Of a stretch of DNA of 64,000 bases, positions 42,591 through 51,621 are shown piece by piece. The notes under the pieces are model-generated. The model saw nothing but the letters and a program-made list of their open reading frames with translations. It did no database searches and was not told the DNA's origin. Origin of the DNA: JALYTY01 sp964546935 (GTDB lineage Bacteria; Vulcanimicrobiota; Vulcanimicrobiia; Vulcanimicrobiales; Vulcanimicrobiaceae); contig CAZJLJ010000003.1 in assembly GCA_964546935.1 (NCBI GenBank), forward strand, positions 1 through 64,000. The letters are read 5' to 3'. The position numbers and the translations under genes were made by a program. Each line of letters starts with the position of its first letter. Position 1 is the first letter of the stretch.

Positions 42591-43711
42591 ACGTCTTTGA
42601 AGAAGGCGCGGATATCGTCCGCCAGCGCCTGAGGCTGTTCCATTGCCGCGAAGTGTCCACCGGCCGGCATTTCGGTCCAGCGCCGGAGATTGAGATACTT
42701 TGCAATGTGCGAGCGCGGCGGAAATGGGATCTCTGCGGGAAAATGAGCGATCGCGAACGGAACGGGTGATTTCGTATCCCATTTCGCTGAGGCCGTGTCC
42801 GGCCTTGCGTCTTTGTAAATTCGCATCGATGAGTAAATGGAATTCGTGAACCAATAAAGCGAGACGTTCGTCAACAGCTCGTCTTTCGTAAAGACCGATT
42901 CGATCCGGCCGCCGCTGCCGGACCACCCGTGGAATTTCTCAATAATCCAAGCCGCGAGGCCGGCCGGCGAATCGGACATTGAAAAACCAAGCGATTGCGG
43001 CTTTGTGCCCTGGATCAGCGTATATGCGCCTTCCTCGTCGGACCATTTCTGCCGGCGCTGCAGATACTCGCGTTCTTCGGGTGTGGCCGATTCCGGGGAA
43101 GGCTGTGGCAGATACCGTGCCGGCACGTAGTTCAAGTGCACGGCGCGCACGCGATCCGGCAATCTCCGGCCTAACGCGGTGCCGACCCATCCACCCCAGT
43201 CGCCGCCTTGAACGGCAAAGCGATCGTAGCCCAGAAGCTGCATGAGCTCTCCCCAAAGATCGGCAATGAAATGTACGCCCGCGCCGAGGTGCGCTTCAGA
43301 GAAACCGAACCCAGGCATCGATGGGATGACGAGGTCGAATGCCGGTTCGGATTTGGAATCCATCAGGATCCGCGCGAGTTTTTCGAATTCGTTTATGCCG
43401 CCGGGCCACCCGTGACAGAGCAACAGCGGAATGGCATTGGGCCGATTCGATCGCATGTGAATGAAATGGATGTTGACCCCGGATAACGTTGCGCGAAATT
43501 GCGGAAACGCATTGAAATGGCGTTCTTGCTCGCGCCAATCGAATTGCGATTCCCAATACTCGACCAATTCGCGTAAGTACGGGTAACTGGTGCCGTCGGA
43601 CCAGTCATCGATGTGGGGCGGACCCGGCCAACGAGTGTTGTGCAGCCGCGATCGTAAATCGATTAACGCGCTCTCAGGAATCGCAACGGAAAACTCTTCC
43701 ATGTAACGCAC
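42578..43711 (-). CDS. Epoxide hydrolase (alpha/beta fold, EHN domain)
   Basis: A 377-residue enzyme with the epoxide-hydrolase N-terminal domain (residues 4-110: VAIPESALIDLRSRLHNTRWP, WREQERHFNAFPQF). An alpha/beta hydrolase core follows, with oxyanion loop HGWPG (100-104), nucleophile Asp171 in GGDWGG, and the catalytic His in AGGHFAAMEQP near 355. It converts an epoxide to a diol in the cytoplasm; the natural substrate is not known. ATG 43702 (MEEFSV) is an alternative start. It is the gene next to ftsQ on the opposite strand and is not linked to division. Confidence 0.9.
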   Translation of the reverse strand: MRYMEEFSVAIPESALIDLRSRLHNTRWPGPPHIDDWSDGTSYPYLRELVEYWESQFDWREQERHFNAFPQFRATLSGVNIHFIHMRSNRPNAIPLLLCHGWPGGINEFEKLARILMDSKSEPAFDLVIPSMPGFGFSEAHLGAGVHFIADLWGELMQLLGYDRFAVQGGDWGGWVGTALGRRLPDRVRAVHLNYVPARYLPQPSPESATPEEREYLQRRQKWSDEEGAYTLIQGTKPQSLGFSMSDSPAGLAAWIIEKFHGWSGSGGRIESVFTKDELLTNVSLYWFTNSIYSSMRIYKDARPDTASAKWDTKSPVPFAIAHFPAEIPFPPRSHIAKYLNLRRWTEMPAGGHFAAMEQPQALADDIRAFFKDVYFL

Positions 43712-43740
43712 GAACCACTTCGAAGCGATAAAGCGTTTCG

Positions 43741-43773
43741 AAAAAAGAACGAGAGCCCGGTCAAGCCGGACTC
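43741..43773 (-). terminator. Intrinsic terminator after the small secreted protein gene
   Basis: On the minus strand GAGTCCGG and CCGGGCTC (one G-T pair) form a stem with a five-base loop, followed by TCGTTCTTTTTT. It lies about 30 bases after the stop at 43804 and so ends the chemoreceptor/secreted-protein unit. Confidence 0.8.
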
Positions 43774-43803
43774 CCGCTCTGGTGTCGATAAGACGAAAAG
43801 GAG

Positions 43804-44097
43804 TTAGTGATTGCTCAAATCGAGATAGACCATCACCGCGCCTTTAATCAACGACAGCTTCAGTTGATCGCCCACTTTGGCTTTGGTGAAGTCCACCGAA
43901 TCACGCCCGGCCGGGAGCGTCGTCTCCGTTCCGTTGTCCATTTGCACTTGAACGTGTTTGGAATCGACGATCTTCTCGACCTTAACGGTGTAGGTTCCGT
44001 CCGGGATTAGCGATGGGTCAACGGCATTCGCCGCTAGAGCTGCGCCCGGCGCGGCTAGGGCCGCCACGAGAGCAAACAGGGTGATCGGTTTTTGCAC
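43804..44097 (-). CDS. Small secreted hypothetical protein
   Basis: A 97-residue protein with a signal peptide (ITLFALVAALAAPGAALAA, to about residue 23) and a compact beta-rich mature domain of 74 residues (DGTYTVKVEKIVDSKHVQVQMDNGTETTLPAG then VGDQLKLSLIKGAVMVYLDL), like an OB- or SH3-type barrel. GTG 44097 is chosen because TTGGAGTAGCC stands directly in front; ATG 44115 is the alternative. It follows the chemoreceptor gene by about 34 bases on the same strand and is closed by a terminator. Family not recognised. Confidence 0.68.
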   Translation of the reverse strand: MQKPITLFALVAALAAPGAALAANAVDPSLIPDGTYTVKVEKIVDSKHVQVQMDNGTETTLPAGRDSVDFTKAKVGDQLKLSLIKGAVMVYLDLSNH

Positions 44098-44131
44098 GGC
44101 TACTCCAAGAAGCATATTGATTTCTATTGAT

Positions 44132-46240
44132 TTAAGATGATAGCGCAAGGGCGCCGGGGTCTTCCAGGGCCTGCTGGCCCGTGGAACCGTCGGCGAAGGC
44201 CGACTGGCCTGTCTGAAATTGTCCCACAAGTTCGCGCAAAGCATTCGCCTGCGAGTGAACCTCGTCGGCGCTGGCGGCCATCCCCGCAACCGATTCGGAG
44301 TTTTTCGCTCCAAGATCACTGGACTGTTTGATACGTTGGCCCAGTCCGTCGATGGAAGCTTGTTGTTCCGTCGAGGCGCGCGCCACCTGAGCGGTGCGGT
44401 CCTCGATCTCCGACACGCTTTCCAGGATCTGGTTCGACGTAATCGCCTGTTCGCGCATCGTCGCGGCAGCCTCGTGGGTCATGGCCCCCATTTGTTCGCT
44501 TGCTTTTGCGAGCTCTTCCGACGACCGCGCTTGTTCGGTCGTCGCAATGCTGATCTCGCTAACCAACTGCGCCACCTCGGTCACGCGCGTGCTGATCGTT
44601 TCGATCATCTGGGTAACGTTACGGGCGGACTCGGCGTTGCTCTGAACCAGCGAATTAGCGCGTGCGGTTCGCTCCAGAACCGCCGACGTGCGCCGCTGGA
44701 TATCGGCCACCAGCTGTCCGATCTGCTTGGTCGAACTAGCCGAGTTCTCGGCTAGTTTTCGAACTTCGTCCGCAACGACCGCGAAGCCGCGACCGTGTTC
44801 GCCGGCGCGCGCCGCTTCGATGGCAGCGTTGAGCGCCAGCAGGTTGGTCTGATCTGCGATCTCTTCGATCAAGCCCAAGATCTCGCCGATTTGACGCGAC
44901 GCGCCGTCGAGGTTCTGCATTTCGGAGACGACGTCGGCAACGGTATCGCTAATCGATCCCATGCCTTTCGAAAGCGCGAGCACTTCGTTGCGGCCTTCGC
45001 GTACTTGCTGATCGGTTACATTCGATTCCGAACGCACGCGATCGGCATTGCCGGCAACCTGCACGATCGAAGCCGACATTTCTTGGGTGTTTGCCACGGC
45101 TTGTTCTACGACCGTAGCAAGGTTGAGTAGATTTTGATCCATTTCTTGGATCGATGCGGTCATTTCCGCAACGGAACTCGAGATATCTGAAACGCGGCGC
45201 GCAACGGCTTCGGCGTTTTCTGCAACGCTTGCCGACGTGCCGGAAAGCTCTCCCGAGTATGAAAGCGCTTGTGAAAGCGCCGCGAGTTCTTCCCGTACGC
45301 GCGCGTCGACTTGCACGACGATCGCATTGCTTTGTTGCGACGCATTTTGCACGGTAACGGAAGCACGCTGAATCTGCAGGATCATCGAACTGAGGCGGTC
45401 CGCGAAATCGTCGATGGCTTGTCCGAGACGTCCCAGCAGATCGCTTCCGTGCCAATTCACGCGCTGAGAAAGATCGCCCGTCCCCATCGCTTCGAAGATT
45501 TCTACACAGCGGCCGATGCTCCGCAACACGATGCGGCGCAACCACTGACCGAGGGTAAAGACAAGAACGATGGCGGCGACCAGCGCAACGCCGAGAATTC
45601 CGTAGCCGAGGTTGCGCGCCGAAATCAGTTTTTCGTAACGATCGTCGGCGAGGCGATTCAATGCGTTCAGCATCGCTTCGCCGTCTTGATTTTGCTTTTC
45701 ATATGCAACCGATGACGGTCCATTGATTTGCTTCAATGCGTCGGCACGGCGGTTTTGCTGAAGGGAGCTGACTGCGGAAAGCGCTTGAAAATCATAGGCG
45801 CTGGCGCTGGTGCCGAACGTATCGACGAGCTTCCCGATCTCGTCGTGTCGCATCGCGCAGTTCGAAGCGGTATCGGCGTCCGCTGCCGGGGTCGCGCCCG
45901 AGGCGACGACCGGCTTCGGACAGAACAGCTCGGTCATCTTGCGCGCATCGTCGGGGAACTGTTTGACCAAGTCCTTTGCCAACGACAGCTGCGTGGCCGC
46001 GCGTCGCGGGTCCGTGCTGGTAGCGGCTTCCAAAGTGGCGGCTCGAAGACTGTCGGCGTCCGAGGCGACCTTGGCATATGCGAGCTGTCCCTTGACAACC
46101 TGGCTATGAAGGACTTCGGCCTGGCTGGTGATGCCGTTCATGGCGAAGAGCATCAGGGGAACCATTAAGACGATCACAAGGATCACAAGGCCGAAAGCCA
46201 TTGTGAGCCCACGTTCAAGACTCGTGCGGCGTGCTTCCAT
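44132..46240 (-). CDS. Methyl-accepting chemotaxis protein
   Basis: A 702-residue membrane chemoreceptor. Two helices (about residues 12-36 and 210-230, LGYGILGVALVAAIVLVFTL) flank a periplasmic four-helix sensor of about 170 residues. A HAMP domain follows and then a long cytoplasmic signalling coil whose tip reads EIADQTNLLALNAAIEAARAGEHGRGFAVVADEVRKLAENS, the universal CheA/CheW contact region. Ligand unknown. No che genes are in the window, so it works with partners elsewhere. ATG 46240 is used; TTG 46282 is possible. The small secreted protein gene follows on the same transcript. Confidence 0.93.
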   Translation of the reverse strand: MEARRTSLERGLTMAFGLVILVIVLMVPLMLFAMNGITSQAEVLHSQVVKGQLAYAKVASDADSLRAATLEAATSTDPRRAATQLSLAKDLVKQFPDDARKMTELFCPKPVVASGATPAADADTASNCAMRHDEIGKLVDTFGTSASAYDFQALSAVSSLQQNRRADALKQINGPSSVAYEKQNQDGEAMLNALNRLADDRYEKLISARNLGYGILGVALVAAIVLVFTLGQWLRRIVLRSIGRCVEIFEAMGTGDLSQRVNWHGSDLLGRLGQAIDDFADRLSSMILQIQRASVTVQNASQQSNAIVVQVDARVREELAALSQALSYSGELSGTSASVAENAEAVARRVSDISSSVAEMTASIQEMDQNLLNLATVVEQAVANTQEMSASIVQVAGNADRVRSESNVTDQQVREGRNEVLALSKGMGSISDTVADVVSEMQNLDGASRQIGEILGLIEEIADQTNLLALNAAIEAARAGEHGRGFAVVADEVRKLAENSASSTKQIGQLVADIQRRTSAVLERTARANSLVQSNAESARNVTQMIETISTRVTEVAQLVSEISIATTEQARSSEELAKASEQMGAMTHEAAATMREQAITSNQILESVSEIEDRTAQVARASTEQQASIDGLGQRIKQSSDLGAKNSESVAGMAASADEVHSQANALRELVGQFQTGQSAFADGSTGQQALEDPGALALSS

Positions 46241-46317
46241 ACTTATGGGTATTTCGGCCGGGTTGGCCCGATGATTAAGCAACGGTTAGGTGAGCGTTCA
46301 GTGGGTATGGCACTAGG

Positions 46318-48390
46318 GTGAATTTGCCAAGCGTAAGCAGCGCTCGTGAAGTCGTTGCGCTGGTCGATGCATTACCTATTCCGGCTTTGGTAACGCTAGA
46401 TCCGTCGATCTCAGCAGCATATGCGAACGTTGCTATGCGAAGGCTTCTTGGGCTTCCTGGCACCGAACAGAGGATCGATCTCCATGCGGCCCCATACTTC
46501 TTAAAGAAGAATGGTGAAAAGCTGGCCCAGGAGGACGACCCTCTTTTTCGGGCCTTCGGCGGAGAAACCGTAAGCGGCGAATCCGTCGAATTCGAACTGT
46601 CCGACGGTCGAACGGTCTCTCTGCTGGCGTTTGCAGCGCCGATTCGCGAAGCCAACGGGACCATTTCCGGCGCGCTGACGTCGTTTATGGACGTTACCGC
46701 GCTTAGGTCTTCCGAACAGCGCACGTCCGACCGATTGATCATGCTCACGCGTGTCGGCCAAGAGCTTTCGGAAGCGCTTAATGCGGACGCGATTTTCAAT
46801 GCCCTTGAAAAAGCGCTGATTCCGCGCGTTGGGTCCTATCTCGCGATGGTCGTTCTTGATGAAGAAGAACGGCCGAGCGCGCTGCATGTCACGCATGCGG
46901 ATTCCGCTCGAAAGCACGAGCTTCAAGCGTTGCGCAGAGACCCGCGAGTTGCGCCCGCCGCGTTAGAGATCTCGGCTCGTGTGGCGCATGCGAACAAGCC
47001 CGAAGTTTTCGCCGATCGCCAAGAGCTGCTCGCCGGCATACAGTCGAGGCAGCATAAAGAATTTATGCGAACGTTTACGGAAGCCGCCGGAATTGAAGCT
47101 ACGGTGGTTCTTCCGATGAGGAGCCGCGGACGTACGCTTGGCGTGCTCGCCGTGGCATCGGACCGGCCGAACGCGTACACCGAAGAAGACGTTCGTGTTT
47201 TGGTGGAGATTGGACGGCGCGCTGCTACAGCATTGCAAAACGCCGAGTTGTTCTTTCATCACGAGCAGTCATCGAAAACGTTGCAAGAAGCGTTATTGCC
47301 GGCGACGCTGCCCAAGGTTCCCGGAATTTGTTTCGACGCAATTTACGCGCCCGGGGACGACCGCGCTTTGATAGGCGGCGATTGGTACGACGCCTTCGAG
47401 CTCCCCGACGGGCGGATAGCCGTTTCCATCGGCGACGTAACCGGACGCGGGACAAAGGCAGCGGCCATTATGGGAAAAGTCCGCCAAACCATTTCCGGCC
47501 TTTCCTATTATGAAAGCGATCCGGTGAAGCTATTAGACGTGGCCGAAATGTCGCTGTTGCGCCGGCATCCCGACGCGCTCGTGACGGCGATTGTGGGCGT
47601 CCTCGATCCCAAAAGCGGCGAATTTGTCTACGCGACAGCCGGTCATCCGCCGCCGTTTCTGCGGCGCGCAGATGGAACGGTTCTAACGCTGCCCTGCCAC
47701 GGATTGCCTCTGGGATTGCGCTCCATCGATGAAGATCGCTCGTCGGTGACGTTCCGTCTTCTTGCGGGAGACACACTGCTGTTGTACACCGACGGCCTCA
47801 CGGAAGTGGAGCACGATCCGGTGGAAGGCGAGGAGCGAACGAAAAGCGCTCTGGCGGTATTGCCGCCGGATCGAAACGATGCCGCGACGTTTATTCGCGA
47901 GACGGTTCTGCCGCATGGAGCGCGCGATGACGTGGCTTTGTTGACGCTGCACTTCGATAGGGAAGGAATGCACACTCCGGTGCGTTCGCGCACACGCGAT
48001 GCAATAGAAATTAAGTTCGACGCCCACGACGCCCGAATGGCACACGATCTGCGCGTATTCATTGCTGACTTTTTGCGCGCGTACGGCGCGCCCGGTGAAC
48101 AATATGACGCTGCCGAATTAGTAGTCGGCGAACTCTTAAGCAATGCCGTGCGGCACGCGGGTGGTCCGATAGAAATGCATCTGACCTGGAGCGGTGAGTA
48201 TCCTGAACTCTCGATGCTGGATAACGGCCCGGCGTACGATCCGTCGCTGGCCGTCCCCGAAGATCCGTGGAGCGAGGGCGGCCGCGGGTTATACATTATC
48301 AGTTTGCTGACGCGGTCGTTTCACGTTACGCGGCTCTTCGGGGGCGTGAACGAAACGCGAGCCGAGCTTGATATTCGCCGGCACGCGTGA
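46318..48390 (+). CDS. PAS-GAF-PP2C phosphatase with C-terminal kinase-like ATPase
   Basis: A 690-residue partner-switching regulator. The domains are a PAS-like domain (about 10-130), GAF (150-320), SpoIIE/RsbU-type PP2C phosphatase (345-555: FDAIYAPGDDRALIGGDWYDAFELPDGRIAVSIGDVTGRGTKAA and ARDDVALLTL, with the metal Asp residues) and an RsbW-type HATPase (565-690: VVGELLSNAVRHAGG, DNGPAYD, GGRGLYIISLLT). The fusion joins the phosphatase and the anti-sigma-type kinase that act on STAS proteins; a STAS gene lies 2 kb downstream. GTG 46318 start. No membrane helix. It leads a run of overlapping genes to 50462. Confidence 0.92.
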   Translation: MNLPSVSSAREVVALVDALPIPALVTLDPSISAAYANVAMRRLLGLPGTEQRIDLHAAPYFLKKNGEKLAQEDDPLFRAFGGETVSGESVEFELSDGRTVSLLAFAAPIREANGTISGALTSFMDVTALRSSEQRTSDRLIMLTRVGQELSEALNADAIFNALEKALIPRVGSYLAMVVLDEEERPSALHVTHADSARKHELQALRRDPRVAPAALEISARVAHANKPEVFADRQELLAGIQSRQHKEFMRTFTEAAGIEATVVLPMRSRGRTLGVLAVASDRPNAYTEEDVRVLVEIGRRAATALQNAELFFHHEQSSKTLQEALLPATLPKVPGICFDAIYAPGDDRALIGGDWYDAFELPDGRIAVSIGDVTGRGTKAAAIMGKVRQTISGLSYYESDPVKLLDVAEMSLLRRHPDALVTAIVGVLDPKSGEFVYATAGHPPPFLRRADGTVLTLPCHGLPLGLRSIDEDRSSVTFRLLAGDTLLLYTDGLTEVEHDPVEGEERTKSALAVLPPDRNDAATFIRETVLPHGARDDVALLTLHFDREGMHTPVRSRTRDAIEIKFDAHDARMAHDLRVFIADFLRAYGAPGEQYDAAELVVGELLSNAVRHAGGPIEMHLTWSGEYPELSMLDNGPAYDPSLAVPEDPWSEGGRGLYIISLLTRSFHVTRLFGGVNETRAELDIRRHA

Positions 48391-49670
48391 ACGATTCGTT
48401 TGACGTAATCGTCATCGGCGCGGGCGCGGCCGGCTTAGCGGCGGCGAGAAGATTGCAAGGCGCCGGCCATCGCACGTTAGTTCTGGAAGGGCAGAACCGG
48501 ATCGGCGGACGTATCGTCACACGGCGGCTTCCTGGTTCCGTCGTTCCGGCTGAACTCGGCCCGGAATTCATTCATGGTTCACCGGAAATCACGTTCAGTC
48601 TGTTGCGACAAGCCTGCATCGGCGTCGTCGACGTCGGAGGAATGGGCGTCTTTTACGAAGATGGTCGTGTAACGACTCAAGACGATGAAACCGATCGGGT
48701 GCGATATCTTCTCTCGAAGGTCGAGAAAGCGCATGCAGACCAGTCGGTTGAAGAGTTTCTGAAACAATTTGCGGGCGATGCTTCTCTGGCGCCGGCCGTC
48801 GCAACGATTCTCCGTTACACGCAAGGGTTCGATGCAGTGGATCCGTGCGACGCTGGTATCGACGGAATCGCGGAAGAGTGGCGCCGGGATGCCGGCGTGG
48901 GTTCCGGCGCATGGCGTCCACTTGGCGGCTACGGCAATCTGATGCGTTTTCTGGCCGAGTCGCTGGACCCGCTTCAGACACCGCTGATGTTGGAAACCGT
49001 CGTTGAGAAGATCGAATGGAACGAAGGCGTTCGCATCCACGCCACGCGCTACGGAGAACGTTTTACGGTCGACGGTGGAGCGGTCATCTTAACGGTTCCC
49101 ATTGCGATCTTGCGCAATTCGGCCATTGAATTCGTTCCCGAGTTACCGTCGAAAAAACGGCAGGCAATCGACTTGATTGCGATGGGTCCGGTCGTCAAAG
49201 TCGTTTTACAGTTCGATGAAACATTTTGGCATCATAATTCCGCACTGCGCGACGCGGCGTTCATTACGTCGGACGAAACCGTCTTTCCGACGTTCTGGAC
49301 GACCGTACCGTTGCGAGCGGCGCTCATTACTGCGTGGTGCGGCGGCGCGCGAACACGAGTCCTCGACGGGTTGAGCCGCGAACAGCGAATTCAAGCCGCG
49401 CAAAACGATCTCGCAAAAATCTTCGGCATGACACCGGAAGCTTTGCGCGGGCGGCTCCGGTCCACGTGGTATCACGATTGGCAGAGCGATCGTTTTTTCG
49501 GAGGCGCTTACAGTTATGCGCGAGTTGGAGGACGAGATGCGCGCGTTCACCTGGCCGAACCCGTCGGACCGTTGCACTTCGCAGGCGAGGCAACGGCATT
49601 ACACGGCGAAGGCGGCACCGTTGCGGGAGCTTTAGCCTCCGGGGAACGAGCCGCACGCGAATTTCCATGA
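48387..49670 (+). CDS. FAD-dependent amine oxidase family protein
   Basis: A 427-residue flavoprotein of the monoamine oxidase family. The FAD Rossmann block is IVIGAGAAGLAAARRL at residues 7-22, ending with the acidic residue in VLEGQNRIGGRI; the C-terminal FAD block is GPLHFAGEATALHGEGGTVAGALASGERAA. The substrate domain between them carries RDAAFITSDE and the usual LTVPIAILRN. Likely substrates are amines, amino acids or carotenoid/porphyrin-like compounds; not predictable. It starts with GTG 48387, overlapping the switch protein gene by four bases, and its own stop overlaps the next ATG. Confidence 0.88.
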   Translation: MNDSFDVIVIGAGAAGLAAARRLQGAGHRTLVLEGQNRIGGRIVTRRLPGSVVPAELGPEFIHGSPEITFSLLRQACIGVVDVGGMGVFYEDGRVTTQDDETDRVRYLLSKVEKAHADQSVEEFLKQFAGDASLAPAVATILRYTQGFDAVDPCDAGIDGIAEEWRRDAGVGSGAWRPLGGYGNLMRFLAESLDPLQTPLMLETVVEKIEWNEGVRIHATRYGERFTVDGGAVILTVPIAILRNSAIEFVPELPSKKRQAIDLIAMGPVVKVVLQFDETFWHHNSALRDAAFITSDETVFPTFWTTVPLRAALITAWCGGARTRVLDGLSREQRIQAAQNDLAKIFGMTPEALRGRLRSTWYHDWQSDRFFGGAYSYARVGGRDARVHLAEPVGPLHFAGEATALHGEGGTVAGALASGERAAREFP

Positions 49671-50200
49671 TTGCGACTGCATCGGTGCTTTCGAACGAGC
49701 TCTTCGCGGGGATCGATCTACCGGCCGGTTCTCGTGTGCCGCCGTTGCATCTTACGTGGCACGTAGCAGCGGCCTATGATTGGATCGGCGCTACCGAAGA
49801 ACTCGAGGCAATAGCGGCCGGAACGGCTCCGTTTGGGACGACTATCGATCGTGCCCACGTTTTTGCCACCGACTGCTTCGCCGTGGTTGGACTTTTGGCG
49901 CCGTCCCTTCCGTTGGAACGGCTGCACGACGCAATTGTTAATGCTATGACAAGGTACTCGCATCACGTTGACTTACGCTACGCGACCAGCGGTTGGCTGC
50001 CGCACGTTACCCTGGCATCCGGGCTCTCGGAAGAAGATGCACTGGACCTGCGCGATGCGTTTGAACGGCGTGCCGTAGGAACGACCCTACCTATCGATAA
50101 CTTGGCGTTCTTGAGTGTTGATTTCGGCCGTTTCATTTTGAGCAACGTTCGCCGCTTCAACGGCGAGCGTTCGGGTAGAACTGTCCCAGACCATGAGTGA
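49667..50200 (+). CDS. 2'-5' RNA ligase superfamily protein
   Basis: A 177-residue protein of the 2H phosphoesterase/LigT family. The two HxT/S motifs that define the fold and active site are HLTWHV (near residue 25) and HVTLAS (near 110), and the strand blocks FATDCFAVVGLLAP and LAFLSVDFGRFIL fit. Such enzymes act on 2',3'-cyclic or 2'-5' linked RNA ends, some on NAD-related cyclic phosphates. ATG 49667 overlaps the amine oxidase stop by four bases. It overlaps the next small gene by eight. Confidence 0.75.
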   Translation: MIATASVLSNELFAGIDLPAGSRVPPLHLTWHVAAAYDWIGATEELEAIAAGTAPFGTTIDRAHVFATDCFAVVGLLAPSLPLERLHDAIVNAMTRYSHHVDLRYATSGWLPHVTLASGLSEEDALDLRDAFERRAVGTTLPIDNLAFLSVDFGRFILSNVRRFNGERSGRTVPDHE

Positions 50201-50462
50201 TAGCGATGCTTTCGTAGATTTGGTTCATTTGGCGTCTTCGTTGGTGGACCCGAAATCCGAACGAGATACAGCCGCGCGTTTACGATCTGCGTTGCCTGCA
50301 GCCTTACAAGCAATGGGAAACGCACCGTTTCAACAGATCGTGGAATTCGTTCGCTCGGCACGTGCAGCGGGGATGCGATTCAATGGCACCGATGAAGAAG
50401 TGGCGCGCTCGATCCAACAACGGGCGCAACATGAGGAAAATCCCATGGACATCCCAGGCTGA
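50193..50462 (+). CDS. Small hypothetical protein, 89 residues
   Basis: An acidic, all-helical cytoplasmic protein without membrane segment or signal peptide. It begins MSDSDAFVDLVHLASSLVDP, has an Ala/Leu-rich middle helix (RLRSALPAALQAMGNAPFQQIVEFVRSARAAG) and a Glu/Gln-rich end (NGTDEEVARSIQQRAQHEENPMD). Its start overlaps the last eight bases of the RNA-ligase-like gene, so it depends on that message. Placed just before the STAS gene, it may belong to the same regulatory unit. No family recognised. Confidence 0.6.
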   Translation: MSDSDAFVDLVHLASSLVDPKSERDTAARLRSALPAALQAMGNAPFQQIVEFVRSARAAGMRFNGTDEEVARSIQQRAQHEENPMDIPG

Positions 50463-50510
50463 CTCTATAACGTTTGCTTCCATGAGTATGCGTCCCGGGA
50501 GTGCGCCGCA

Positions 50511-50885
50511 ATGAGCGCAGCAATCGTTATGTTTCACGGATCGCTCGATATTACGACGAAGAAAGAAACGTCGGACGTGCTGAAATCCGTAAGTCAATCC
50601 TCACAAGTAACATTGGATCTTTCAGACGTCGACGTTGTCGACTCCTCATTTTTTGCGACATTTGTCTCGGTCTACCGCGAGCGTCTTTCGCGCCAAGAAA
50701 TGACCGCGATTCGGGTGATCGCCCCAGATAAAGTGCAGAAGCTCTTTCACGTCGTGGGTCTCGCCCGGTGCGTTGAACTCTACGCGGAGGGCGATAAACG
50801 GGCGGCGGATATCCGGCAGGTGGAGTTGCTAGGAACCCCTCGGATGCAGTCTGTACGAAACGCCGAAGTGCTGATGCTGCAGTGA
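50511..50885 (+). CDS. STAS-domain anti-sigma factor antagonist
   Basis: A 124-residue single STAS domain of the SpoIIAA/RsbV type. It opens with the strand IVMFHGSLDITTKKE, and the phosphorylation-site helix reads DVVDSSFFATFVSVYRE, with the Ser in the position that the partner kinase phosphorylates. The C-terminus adds about 25 residues (VELLGTPRMQSVRNAEVLMLQ). In partner switching, the unphosphorylated form releases a sigma factor from its anti-sigma. The PAS-GAF-PP2C-HATPase protein 2 kb upstream is the obvious partner. GGGAG lies upstream of ATG 50511. Confidence 0.85.
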   Translation: MSAAIVMFHGSLDITTKKETSDVLKSVSQSSQVTLDLSDVDVVDSSFFATFVSVYRERLSRQEMTAIRVIAPDKVQKLFHVVGLARCVELYAEGDKRAADIRQVELLGTPRMQSVRNAEVLMLQ

Positions 50886-50936
50886 GCTGAACGGGTTTCC
50901 CAAGCCCATCTCAGCATCGAGGGCTACGGTTCACCA

Positions 50937-51620
50937 ATGAACGGAACGCTGCCTCGCATTGCCGTCGTAGACGATGAGCCCGGGATCCGCTCGCTACTGG
51001 AATTGGAGTTGCGCGAAGCCGGCTTCGAGGTGCACGCCGCCCCGGATGCCCTCGAGGGCCTGATGTTAATTCGCGAGTGGGAGCCGGACGTAATTCTGCT
51101 CGACGTCATGATGCCGAAGGTCGACGGGATCTCGATCATTCCGAGATACCGAGCGGTAACACAGGCTCCGATTTTCATCTTAAGCGCAAAGGGTGGCACC
51201 GACGACAAAGTTCTCGGCCTCGAACGCGGCGCGGACCAATACGTTGCGAAGCCGTTCGAAATGCCTGAGCTCGTAGCGCGAATCCGCTCGGCAATGCGCC
51301 GCCCGACGTTGGATAACGGCGAAACGCTTGCCTACCACAACCTTATCATCGATCTTCGCGCTTATAGCGTCACGCGTGAAGGAAAGCCGATCGTTCTGAC
51401 TAGGCGTGAATTCGATCTCCTGGTTACATTAGTGCGTCAGCCGCGCCGTGTCTTTACGCGCGAGCAGTTGATGGATATCGTATGGGGATCCGACGTTGCC
51501 GTTTCAGGAAATGCTGTGGAGACGTATATTTCTTACCTTCGGTCCAAAGTCGATGCACCTTTCGATCAGCCGTTGATTCATACGGTTCGCGGCGTAGGGT
51601 ATTCATTGCGCGCTGATTAG
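50937..51620 (+). CDS. OmpR-type response regulator
   Basis: A 227-residue DNA-binding regulator. The receiver domain has the acidic pair D12/D13 (VVDDEPG), phospho-acceptor D56 (LLDVMMP) and the switch Lys105 (KPF). The C-terminal winged helix contains LTRREFDLLVTLVRQPRRVFTREQLMDIVWG and the recognition part NAVETYISYLRSKVD followed by the wing IHTVRGVGYSLR. It is one base before the kinase gene, making a two-component operon. The downstream target may be the secreted protein at 53138, inferred only from position. Confidence 0.95.
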   Translation: MNGTLPRIAVVDDEPGIRSLLELELREAGFEVHAAPDALEGLMLIREWEPDVILLDVMMPKVDGISIIPRYRAVTQAPIFILSAKGGTDDKVLGLERGADQYVAKPFEMPELVARIRSAMRRPTLDNGETLAYHNLIIDLRAYSVTREGKPIVLTRREFDLLVTLVRQPRRVFTREQLMDIVWGSDVAVSGNAVETYISYLRSKVDAPFDQPLIHTVRGVGYSLRAD

Positions 51621-51621
51621 C

